Source: Pardosa pseudoannulata
Taxonomy: Eukaryota; Arthropoda; Arachnida; Araneae; Lycosidae
Assembly (NCBI GenBank): GCA_032207245.1
Contig: CM063509.1
Span: forward strand, 5,058,257-5,122,256
Direction of reading: 5' to 3'
DNA length: 64,000 nucleotides
Position 1 is the first letter of the stretch. Each line of letters opens with the position of its first letter. Positions 41,601 through 54,600 of this stretch are shown piece after piece. Position numbers and translations under genes: made by a program. A model generated the notes under the pieces. The model saw only the letters and a list, made by a program, of their open reading frames with translations, did not search any database and was not told the origin of the DNA.

Positions 41601-44600
41601 ATGAATACTGATTTTGAATATATGGAGTATTTTGAATATTGTTATTTAGACATCAGTGTCAGGTAGAAATCTTTTTCTTTCAATGTATTTTTTTCTTTTT
41701 TAATCTGCACTTTTATCGTGCACTGTATATCAGTTGACATAAATCTGTTCAATTTTTCCGACCCTTCCTAATAAACTAGAACCTTGAGATGTTATAAAAA
41801 ACACCTTAGAATTCATGAATTAACTATAAAAAGTAAAGCATTATGGTTAAATTAGTTATCTATATTACTTAATGACAACAGAATTTTCTGTGTTGGCCTA
41901 ACTTTAATTTTTGCAAAATATCAAGAACATTTGGTACAGTGCAAATTCCATTCATAGTATAAATTGGGAGATTGTTCATTGAATTGCCATCTACATTTGC
42001 TAAAAGTAAAAATTCTTCAGAGTAATTATGCTAGTCAGGTATTAATGAGTTAACATCACTAAGATTTAGGTCAGATATTTGTTTTATTCATATGTATATA
42101 TATATAATAATAAGCATTCATTACAGAGAAAAAAAAAATGATTACCCTGTGAATAAAATCTCGAGCTCCTGCAGACACATAAGGAGGATAAGCCACAGCA
42201 ACATTACGTATCAAAGTATAGGTAACACTAACTGAAGCTGCTTCAAAAGGAGGTTTTCCAACCAGGAACTCATAGCACAAAACTCCCAGACACCAGAGAT
42301 CCACTTTCTCATCATACTTTTGATTATCCAACATCTCTGGGGACAGGTAATCTAACGTACCACACATTGTTGTTCGTCGGGAGGAAGGAGCATGAACAGA
42401 CCACCCAAAGTCAGCAATTTTCAGCTCATTTTTAGGACCAATCAGAAGATTTTCAGGCTTGATATCTCGATGAATGACTTTCTTTGAATGGCAATATTTT
42501 AGAGCCTTTCCTATCTTGTAAATATACTAAGGGAAAAACAAAAATCAATTTCCTAGACAGATAATATTTGTCTATAACAATCATTTCATCTAAAAGTAAA
42601 CTTTCAACTCACAGTTTAAAAAATTAGAATAAAAGATATAAAAATGTTTTACACTTAATTAATAGTAAAGAAATAAACTTTAACAAATAATGCTAATTAT
42701 CCTTCTCCCCCAATAGAATAGCAGTATGTGTTTTAGTATAAAGGCCATAATTGAATTTTGAATATTGTGAGTGGGATGCAGCATAAATATACTACACAGA
42801 TTCAGAGAGGAACCTTTTAGTTAATAATATGAGTTAAATCAACAATTTTCAGTAAAATTTTGACCCAGCTCATTAAGATTAGGTTTGTAATTTCTGTATG
42901 CGACCATTATAATGTCATCCAATTGTGAATCAGTACGCCTGTTTCCTATGTATTCATAGCAGACTCTTTTATTAAAGAGTTTGGTTTGGAGCACTATGGT
43001 CTATTTTTTTGCTACAAAAGGGATAATGAAATTGAGGACAACTGCTGATTCTGAATCGCTATCAACACCCATGCCAGGATTGGGATTTGAACCTGCAGAT
43101 TCCAGTACCAAAAGTAGTGCTATAACATTTGTCCATCATCCAGCCTTTTATTTAATGAGAACCTCAAGGAGTTTTGCAGGAGCACACCCCCACAGCAGAA
43201 TACTTTCCAATGTTCTGCAACAGGCTTTCAGATAATCAAAAATGTTCTGCAGGAGATATATTTATTTTATCATATATTTACTCTCCCACAATATTATTCC
43301 TATTGTGGTATATTTTCATCTTTACCAATATGTATAACTAAAAATATTTAATAAAACAGTGCGACCTGAAATTTACAAAAATATTTCTATTAAAACCAAG
43401 GCATTAACATAGAATTGATTGTCCTGTCAATTACTTTTGATGTAAGATATTTTGAGATATCACTACGATGATAAAAATGGGACTGATCATTTGGACCAAA
43501 CGTTAATGTAGGGGAAGTTTTTAGGATAGACAGATCGCGAGCTATCTATCACACTGGTAGGGTGTAGGGAAGACAAAGAAATGACAACTCTTCCAAAGGG
43601 TTATTGACTGCAAGAAATTCCAAGTAAACCTCAGTACTTTCAAATTTGTAGTTTCCTTTAAAAATATTTTGTAATAAATTTAATTTTTCTCACCACTTTT
43701 ATAAAGGTTGGAACTGCCACTTCCATGATTCTTTCCAACTTATGGAAAACCATCGATATGTATGTATGTATGTATGTGTGTGTGTATATATATAAAGGGA
43801 AAAAAAGTTTTTCCCCCGAGCCGCGATTGTTCTGAAGCGGAGCCAGTTGTTCTGTGACAGGCGTCGCACTTTTTGGTACATTCTGCTTTAGGGGAGCACA
43901 CAAATCGTTTATATCGACAACTGATCTAGCAGCTATTACTAATGTCATATCTTGGCTTATATAGTTCATAATATATCCTTATGCCAGCAAACAACACACA
44001 ATATAAATGCATAAAATCTCACAAAATGTATCCTTAAAAGTTACTAAAAACTTAAAACCTATGTCAAAATAAGTAATCCATATTAATGCAATTGTATATT
44101 TTTAAACAAATATAGCATCATAATAATAAATATTTATCTCTACAGAACTTACACCAGCAGCAGTCTTTTCATCAAATCGTTTTGCCAGCTTCAATTGTTG
44201 GTAGAGTTCCCCACCTGGTGCATATTCCAAAACTAAATACACTCTACTTTCATCGTAAAAATATCCATATAACCGCAAAATATTAGGATGCCTGAAATAA
44301 AAGTAATGTTAGCCAGAGAAAATTACGTCTGCAATAAAAAGTATATTTCATTTTAGCAATCAAGAATAAGACAGTTTGTGAGGCATTTCTTAATGATGCA
44401 AAATTTTTTATGAAAAGTTAATGGTTTAGAATGACACAGTAAGAATTAAAAGGAATGTATGTGCAAGAACAAAAATATTACACACACACACACACTAAAA
44501 CACAAACATATGCATATATTACTTCAATCTCTTGTACTTTAATCCAGAACTGAAAAAAGTTTCCGTCAGATATGCCCAGCTGGGGAAAAATGTTAAGAAC

Positions 44601-44716
44601 TCCCAATTTAAAATATACTCAATTTCAGTTTACAGTGGAAAATTTCTACAGAAATTAAAATATTTTATTTTTGTATAGTTTGAAATACAGTTGTGGGAAT
44701 TTGTATTGAAAAAATT

Positions 44717-44794
<78 letters not shown>

Positions 44795-47045
44795 AGAAAA
44801 AAATATGCGTGAAATTACAAGAATATACTTAGTTCCTGTTAAATTGAAATCAGATTTTAATAGAATTTAAATTTACTGATTATGAAAATTTATATCAAGT
44901 ACAACAAAAGAGCTCATATAACAATAGTTTTTAGAAATAAGCAGGAACACAGTGTTCATATATGAATTCATGGATCTAAATCAAGTTCATGGCATAGATG
45001 CCCATAGCCATTTAAAATTGGCTTTAAGCAGTATGCCTCAATCTCTTTGATCTTGTTTAGCAAAACAGAAGACTAGAATTCTCTAAACCAAACATATAAG
45101 TAAATAATTCTAAAAAGAAATGAATTTTAATGGAATGTGCAAATTCCATTACAATTATTTTACTTCATTAAAAGAACAAAATACCCTTTCAAATTCACTT
45201 TTGTCATTTTTATCATAGAGTACTCTTGCACATTATTAATTTTTCTAATCTTTCTGAACCTAAACTATTTCTTAATTTATTCTGAAATTTTTCAGAACCT
45301 TCCTTAGAAAGAAAATTATGATCAACAAAAACTCATTCAGATTCAATATTCAGATAACATTCCTTAATTAAAATCTTACAATATTCTACTTAATATTTGA
45401 AATTCTCACAAAATAGCTTTGCCTTGCAGAAGAATTCTAGCCTATTCAGTACAACTAACACCAAAGCTTATTCTAATTAGTAAACAATGCCTCTTTTTTT
45501 TTTTTAAAACAGTATTCAAGATATACTACTGCTGATAAGCTACTGCTTTCAATCTATGCAGATTTGTAGTTCTGAACTTCTAATGTCTACATATATCAAA
45601 TTACTTTTCTAAATCATTTTGTAAAGCTTCTTAAAGGTTCCAATTGAGAAATGCATTATCCATTAATGCACTTAAAAAGAATTATGGAGATGATTTTCGT
45701 AAAATTCTCTTAAAATATCTTCTGCAGTAGAATGCTTAAAAAGGGCAAAACCAATCTTGTTGAAGCTTCGTTTTGTGATGGGTCACACAGTATAGTTTTT
45801 TAAAAATGCTTATACTTACTCATTTTGCACTTCTAGCGATTAATTTCAATAAGACTGATGTTAAAAAAATTATTAATCAGTTCAAAAATCAAGGACCCAA
45901 CATAAAAATTAAGTGGCCTAAGATAGAATTTAAAATTAATGAGCCTTTGAGGATTGTATAAACTTTATACTTTTTGGTATTGTCATTATAGTAGATGCAT
46001 GAGTTGCAAAATTTAAACAGAGAAAAAGAGAGCTCCTTTTTATCAATTTTTGTCACTAAAAACCTTTTCTGCCAACAACACTTCAGAATATGTATGTAAT
46101 CTCTGTTTAGAATAAATAATTTTTTGCCAACCCCAATTTTTGTTTCTTTGTCAGCCTAGTTTTAAAATAGTTTTCACTAGTGATATAAATATCATTTAAC
46201 CCCTTAAAGGCTGGCAATGTGGAAACACAATATTTTTTTATTAAGTTTTTCAATATTTTAATTGTTGGTTATAAATTAATTACAGTTTCCACTAGCAATA
46301 TTTTCCCCAAATCAAAACGATTTTCTTTGTTTTGAAAAGTTTAAAGTAGACTTTAGGTTGATAAATTTTTGATAATTACCTTAAGTGAGACTGAATTTCT
46401 ACTTCTCTTCTCAGCTGATGCAGCACTCCATTTTTTTGTAATTGTGATATATACAAAACCTGATTTGAAAACACATGACACAATTTATTAAACAAAGACA
46501 AAATAAAACCAAAGAAAAACTGCATACTTTTCTTCATTAAACAAAAAGGTGAGATAAAAAATTTGCTGTAATTACGAAGTTTAATTTTTAAAAAAATGAA
46601 GGGGGGGGGAGAAAGAGAACATAGCAGGAACATATTTTAATTAGAACCAGATAAATTATTTAAATCTTTCCCCTCTAGCCTATGTTTGTTCCTGAAACAA
46701 TTTTGAACCAAAATATGAATACAAAATTTATTGTACAGTACAGCACTACTAAAAAGATTGCTTAGAATTTATATGATAATTTATAACTTAACAGTCCTGA
46801 TGCACTAGTAAAAGGTGTAATGAAAAGTATAATTTATACGACACAAAGCTTTAGTTACACATAATTTCCCCCCTTTTCTAGTATAAATTTTCAGACTTGG
46901 TAATTATTCAAAAAGACTGGAATATCACAAGAAAAAGAGATAATTTTGCAGAGTGTGTAAAATATGATATTAACGTCATTATTTTGGAATCATTTCTGCA
47001 TAACTTAATTTTTGATCACAATAATGTAAATCAATTAAAAAATTC

Positions 47046-47102
<57 letters not shown>

Positions 47103-48621
47103 TCATATATTAATCTTATTCTTTTTTTTTAAATTGGGAAACTTTAGTCAAGGTAATTTAAATCAAGCACCACATGGAATTTTAAACTCTGAGCCTTATT
47201 TGTAATTTAAAAATAATAAATGTTATCTAACTTGCTTAAACATTTGTCTAATTTTGTTTGTTACTACCATTATTAGGGGGTTTATATTAAATTAAAATTT
47301 GAAGAGTTTAATGCAATTCTAGTTTTAATTTTTTAAGGTATCTAAGTTTGGAGAACTTTTTTTCTTTAAACGTAGAAACTAGTTCATGTTTTTGCATTTT
47401 TAGAATTATTTTTTATATTATCATAGATAATTGCATTTTAAAAAATTATTCCTGGAGAAGTTTTTATAAAATTTCTAATAAATGAAGAAAATTTAGTAAA
47501 AAAAATTAGGTTTTTTTTAAAGGTATAATTTTTTAATAAATTATTTCAATATTTTTTGATGCAGCACATTTCTTATACACTGGACTAGTGAAATCTTTGC
47601 TTAATTTACATTTGGTAAAAAATTTTGATTCTTCAAAATCATACACATTGAATTTTTAACAAATGTTTATTACCTTTATAGCTAATTATGAGTGTAACAT
47701 CATTAAAAATTATCCAAATTTTAAGCTTTTAGGTCATCTACTAGTCAATACTATCAAAAGCTTTCATAATAATTTTCAACAAAATATTTTAATAACTTTT
47801 TGAAAAATCGCATTTCAAGTTTCAACATTTTATTAAAAATACCGTTCTGAGAATAATGCATTTGAAGTTTATGAAAGCATTTTTAACTATTAAAAAACTA
47901 AAATACATGTTTAAAATTGCCCACACTTATATGTCACATTTTTCAACTTTGGCATATTTTTTCTTACCAGAAAAATATTTAAACTATTCTTGATGAAAAT
48001 TTACAAAGTTTTGTCCAAAAAATGGTCTAAATTCACAACTTCCGGCTTAATAAGACAGCTGTAACTTTTCTTTAAAATGTCATAGAGACAGAACAAAAAC
48101 AGATTTAGAAGCGTAAAAGTTGAAATTTTACAATAGAGAGAAAAAAAAAAAATGTGATTTTTGGCAAAAAATGATGTTTAGACAGATACCTTAAAGATAC
48201 TGTAAAAATGAGTGTCCCTTATCATACATATAGAACAAATTATTGAATTAGATTTCTGTGATAAGTCACAACAGAAACATAATAAAAGAAATGTATGTAT
48301 AGTTTTTTTTTTTTTTGACAAATTCTGGTTTTAATTGACTATTTTAACGATGCTTTAATATTTGTATTGTCACACTTTAAAGTTTATACCTCATTTATTA
48401 AACTTCAATTAAATTTCAGATATGATATATTGCATGCAAATTTACATACTTGATTATGAAACAGGCTACAATATAAAAACAGAATATTTATAAAACTAAC
48501 TAGGTCCCATATTGATAGTAAAACCTTTTACGATAGAGGCTTAAAATAAGTTATAGAATAGGAATGACAGAATATTCAAACGTTTTTAATGGAAATAAAC
48601 AAAACTATAAATAAAGAAATT

Positions 48622-48665
<44 letters not shown>

Positions 48666-51600
48666 AACTATGCTAGATCAAAGAACAATACTATAATGCA
48701 TGTGCAAATGCATAAAAAAATTTAGTACCACTTTTATAATAAAAAAAATTCATACTTTTAAAGCCACAATAAATTTGCTGCTTTTTTCTCTAGCTAAGTA
48801 AACATTTCCAAATTTACCCTTCCCTAAGGATTTTCCAATGTCAAAATCATCTAGAGTCCATTTTTTTGTCCTGTAAGTAAATAATGAGAAAATTACAAAC
48901 ACAATTATTTTTTCTTATTTAAATCACTGTAAATTTTATATACAGTAACATACTATTAGTTTTTACATGTAATCAAATTATTTAGATGCAATTGTTTGAA
49001 AAGAACTAGATTTATTAGTTTTATGATTAACTTATCACCAGGAATACTTTAATTTTTTGTACAAGCAGACACCCATTGTATTTACAGCAAAAGTGTCCTT
49101 TATGCTATTACAAAATGTAATTTTTTTGATAATAAATATACACAGTAGAAACTTCCTTATACAAAGATTAGGGGGTGGGGGACAGTGATAATTCATTGTA
49201 TAAGTGAATAATAGTTGTTTCCTTCTATGAAAGCACTACTAAATGCAATTTAAAGGTAAAAAGTAAATATATTGATATTTGTTATGACAAAAATTGTTTC
49301 TCAATTCATTAAACACAAAATACAAATACATGAAAGGAACACTTCTTATAAATCACTTTCAAATTAAAATATTAAATGTTGAGTGGAGTAAAGAAAACAA
49401 ACATTAAAAAACCCTCTTCCCTTTTTGAAGAATAATGGGTACAAAAATTCTGTAAGGGGAAACCACAGGCAGATGTTAATATGTTCAGTACAAATCTGTG
49501 AAAGATTTTTGTTAATTCTAAAAAATAAGCATACTTACTCTGATTGAGCCCCTGAACCAGATGTTGGAGGAGGCATTGCTGGTTTTTTAAACAGGTCCTA
49601 TAAATAAAAATTCAAATAAAGTAAATACATATTGATAAAAAGGGTTATACATAATATCTGGAGGAGAAGAACTACTATTAGTGAACTCTATAAATCTTTT
49701 AACAATCTAGATATAGTGCAATATTTAAGGATTCAGAGAATTAAATGGACAGGGCACCTGTGCATAATAGATGAAGATTGTGTAACAAAAAAGATCTTCT
49801 CGGCCAGATCATTTGGCACCCCAAAAAGAGGGAGACCTAAACTTAGATGGCTCGACAGTTTGGAATCAGACTTTTAAAAATTACTGACTGGATGTCCATG
49901 GCCAGGGATAGAAGAGCCTGGAATTCGATTCTGAGGAAGGCAAGGGCCCATTCTAGGCTGTTTGGCCATTGAAGAAGAAAAAGAGTTATAATTCTTTTAA
50001 AAAGAAAGCTATAAAGATCCCTATTTGCATAGCTGACAACACACAATCGACGAAAATCTTACAATTTAATAAGCTAGACATGCAAGCTAGAAATTTAAGC
50101 TAAAATACTTCAAGATTTATGTTATATTTTCTAAAGGAACATATTCCAAATACTTTGTAACTTTCTCCCCTCCCCCCAAAAAAGATAGATTCTAAAAACT
50201 CTGCTTAAAAGATTTCCCCCCACCCTTTTTTTAAGAAATGAGAAAGAGAAGGAGATAAATTTACCCAATAAAAATACTTTCACAGAGAATGTAAAATTGG
50301 TTAGAATGCTGCAGTACGTTATTCCTCAGTATGATTAAAAAGGTCACTGGAAGTGAATATTCTTAAATAATTATCCTCAAATTATAGTGTAACATGATAG
50401 TGTATAATTTTTAAAAAAGTTTGACTATTTGAAAAATAAAATAAGGATAAACTAAATAAAACCAAAAGTTAATTTAACCATAACTGTAAATATTTTTTAA
50501 AATTAGAATGTTTCAAAAATTTATATTATAAGATATTAAATTAGTAATACACAGGGGTCAGGTGTTATATCTCATACCTCAGATTTTAGTAGTTTTTAAA
50601 AAACTTTTTGAACCTTTGTTACTGTAAAATGTTGTACAGATAAGTTTAGTTAAACAAAATATTAGCAGAAATAGCAATGAAGGTAACAGCAGAATTAATT
50701 TTAAAATTAATGCAAAAATTAGACAAAGCATATGTGGCCTACATTGAAACGTAATGCTATATATACATAATGCTATATATACACTTCTTAGTTCTAGAAA
50801 TAATAAACACTTTAAGAGATTAATATCTTACTATTGTTTAAAAAGTACAATAGATAAATATTTAAGTATATAAAGATATAGATGAGTAAAATAATATATT
50901 TGCTACTTACATCACAATTTCTCTTTAATATGAGGAAAGAAAAATTACAAAAGTTAAAATATTTTTCTAAAATACTGACATAATGAAAACTAAATGTTCA
51001 AAATAGAAACAATTTATGTTGACTTATGGAAAATCCAGTAAATCATTTTCGTCAAATGAAGGCAATGAAGTCAAGTGGTAATTTTTAGTCAATTAATAGT
51101 AAAACATATTATTAGTGATTTAAACTGACTTTAAAAGGTTGACATTTAATGCACCTTATCATGCTATATTACATAAATAACAAGCTGAAGGTTTTAAATC
51201 AACTTTTTGAAACTTCAACCCAGAAAAATTTTAGAATTCTGTCAAGTTCTATAAAATTGCAATCCAAGATGAATTTCATGTTCACACTTTGAAATGAAGG
51301 CATCAAAAAAGGGACAATGAGATTTAAGGCAATTCTTTACAGCAGATAGATATAGAGGAACCAAAATTACTAGCAAATGCCATCAAAGATCAGCTGCTGA
51401 AATATCAGTGGGAGATTCTCAGTCATTCCCTCCCTACAGTCTTTACTTGTCTTTTTGCAATTTTCATGCTGTTTGAGAACCCCCAAAAACATTTCTATGA
51501 AAGGAGAACATCCTATAAAGTTTCCCAGTGGAATAAATGTTTGAACCTCCACAGCCGATATCTTTGAATAAAAAAGAACTGCTGTTGCAACAGGTGGACT

Positions 51601-54600
51601 TGTATAATTATTTATTGGATGTACATTATAGCCATGTGCTGTAAAAAATGCTTAAAAATTGTGATTTTCGAACTACAGAAATGATTTTTCATAAGTTCTG
51701 TAAACAAAAGCAGTACTTAGTTGGTTTAGAGGTTTTGCATATTTGTGCTAATTTTTACAGTTGACAAGTGCTGTATGGCTTTAGGCTAGATCAGCAGTGG
51801 AATTGCATTACAGTTGAATGGATTTTCTGTAAGTCAGCAAGAAATCTAGCCAACCATAAAAGTTGGCAGGGAGGCTAGGTGGATTTGTGCTGCTAAATTT
51901 TATATTTGACTAGATTTTTCTACAAGAACCCAATAAATAAAAAAGAGAAATAAACAAAAATTAAAAAAAAAAAACAAACAAACAACAGAAATAATAAAAA
52001 AACAGGAGCATCTTACATCATCTTTCGAGGATGACTGTGGCTTTTGGTCAACTGGCTGAGGTACTTTGAAACCTCCATCCTTATTTTCAGCAACAGGCAC
52101 TTGCTTTGCAATTTTGTTTTCCTTCCCCGAGGATAACTGTGGAGTCACTTTATTATGCACAGCAATTTGTTCATTATTGCTTGAAATATTTTTAGGTTGA
52201 AGAGGATGAACAACAGCCTATATTTAAAAAATATAAGTGGGATGAAAATGAATAAAATTTATCAATGTAACAAATTTCTGAAAATCCTGACTTTTTTTTT
52301 TACACATTTAAAGAACTTCCTGAAATAATCTTAGAAAAAAATTATACACACATGGCTTACAGTAGCAAAAAACTATTTTTGTCTAAAATTAAGAACATAA
52401 AGAAAGAAAACCATCCAGAGTAAAATATATGTACATAAATGAATTATAATTTAAATGCAGTATTTACATTGTCTTTCCTTGTTCAAAATGCAAAGGAAAA
52501 AGTGAATTAGAGCAGCAAATTATCAATAATTGAGTTCATATTTTTGTCTATATACCTTTCTAAGTATTTTCCCCTTTTAATTAATTATTAAATAAAGTTT
52601 AACATTTGTTTTCAACCTTAGAAAATAAATAGATAAAACAGCTTTTTTAAACTACTATAAAAAAGATGATTTATATTTAAAAAAAAATCCATAGCATTCG
52701 ATTAATTTTCCCAACATATTTGCCATTTTCCTGACATTCCTAGACAAGGAGACATTGTGTTTATATTTTCTAAATATATAATAGCAGAATTTGTTAAAAC
52801 ATTTCAATACTAATACAGGCAAAACATGTAAAAATAAGTCGACTTGCATATGATATTCAGACTACGGGTATTAAATTAAGTGCATTATTTTGAGAAAATT
52901 TATTCTTAATAAAAAAGAAAGCAACAATTTCAGTACAATTCTAAAGTAATTAAATAAAACATGTGAAGAAGTATGCAAATGTCTTGAATGATTTTACAAA
53001 GAAAATACCATTTGTATGACCAATCTAACAAAGAAAAAGAATATTGTTTTTCCTATCTTACAATTTTAAATGAATTAAAAGCAATTTAAATACAAAGCAC
53101 ATAAGTTTTAATTTTAATTTGTATGACAGACAATAAATTAATTTAGCGAAAAAAAAAAAAACCCCAAACTACAGTAGATTTGAGATGTCGTTACATTTTT
53201 GCACAGTTGGCAATACTCATGGCAGTAGATTGGGTAGAAAAACAATAAAGGATACATGAATGATAAAAGTAATTGATAAGTCCAAAAATAATTTTAGAAA
53301 GGCTTACCCTACTGTTAAATATAAGCTTTTAATGTGTTAGTAGAGTTAAAAAATTGTGACTACATTTAACTTTTGATATAATATTTAAAAATATTAGTAA
53401 ACAAACTTTGTAACAGTTTTAACAAATCAGAACAATACCTTTTGATAATTTTAATTTTTTAAACATTAATATTCTAAGAGATACATATTTTTTAACTGTA
53501 TTTAACTTACAAATATTAATTTTATAATAATATGCAACACCTTATATATAAATGTATAAAATAATTCTTCCCATCTCAAACCTTGATTACTAGACTGGTT
53601 GTCAGTAAATGAAGATTTGGAAGTTACATAGAAACCCTGAAGTTTCAAGACTAAAAATGTAAGTTATTGAATATAACAAGGACACGAGTATTCAAGAATT
53701 AAAAAAGAATTTCCCTAGAATTAATTACATTTTAAAGAACACAAAAGTAATTTTGAATTAATCCTTAAAAACATTGAATTAGAAAAAAACAAAATGGAGT
53801 AGTAATTCTACTAAGTTTTTAATTCTTTATAATTATGAAAAGTTTGTGCTCATTTTTATGATTTTTAAAAGTGTATATATATAATTCAAATATTTACGTT
53901 TAATAAGATAATTTTGTATTTCCTCTCATGAACAATTGGCCAGTTTTATGTAAAAATTTTGAATCAATACTTGCTCAACGATATACTTAATAACAAAAAT
54001 ATATTAATTTAATAATGGCAACAAAAATAGAGTTTAGTCCCAGAATTAAACTTTATTTCTGCTCATTAGAGTTATTCTTGGCAGCAAGCCAAAATAGACC
54101 AGAGAATGGGATATCAAAACTGTTCTGTAAAGATTCCCATAATTAAGATCTACACTAATTTTTTTAGAAATAAAAAACTGCATATCTTTATAAGTATATT
54201 AACATTGTTTTCATTTCTTACTTTTCTAAATGATTTTTTAAAATAATTTTTTAAAGTAATGACTATGTCTTTTAATAACACAAAGGTATTGTAATAATAC
54301 AAAGTTTTAAATACTACATTGTCAGCAACAACACAGATAAAATTATGAATTATTATTTACTTGTTTTATAGATGATTTGGCTGTAGTAGCTATAGGTTTC
54401 TTAACTTGAGGTTGGTTAAGCTTTCCAGACTTTAGACTTTCTACTTTGGCAACTACTGATCCACTGGTATTTGTAGTCTGTCAAAACCATATAAATTTTA
54501 AATGCAGGGTTTGAGGAAATCTGCATTGAGATTTATACTATTTTTTTTTTTTTTTATAAATCAATCTACATGCTTATAAAATATGATATTAAAAAATCAT

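Noticed and set aside
43658..43969. 103-codon and 60-codon minus-strand frames
   Set aside because: Built largely on the microsatellite translation ([14 protein letters not shown]), no domain.
46195..46225. TTAACCCCTTAAAGGC resembling a piggyBac-type end
   Set aside because: Only one end is present; no inverted partner with TTAA nearby.
49141..49220. CAGTAGAAACTTCCTTATAC resembling a pogo-like left end
   Set aside because: No matching right end and no TA pair could be found.
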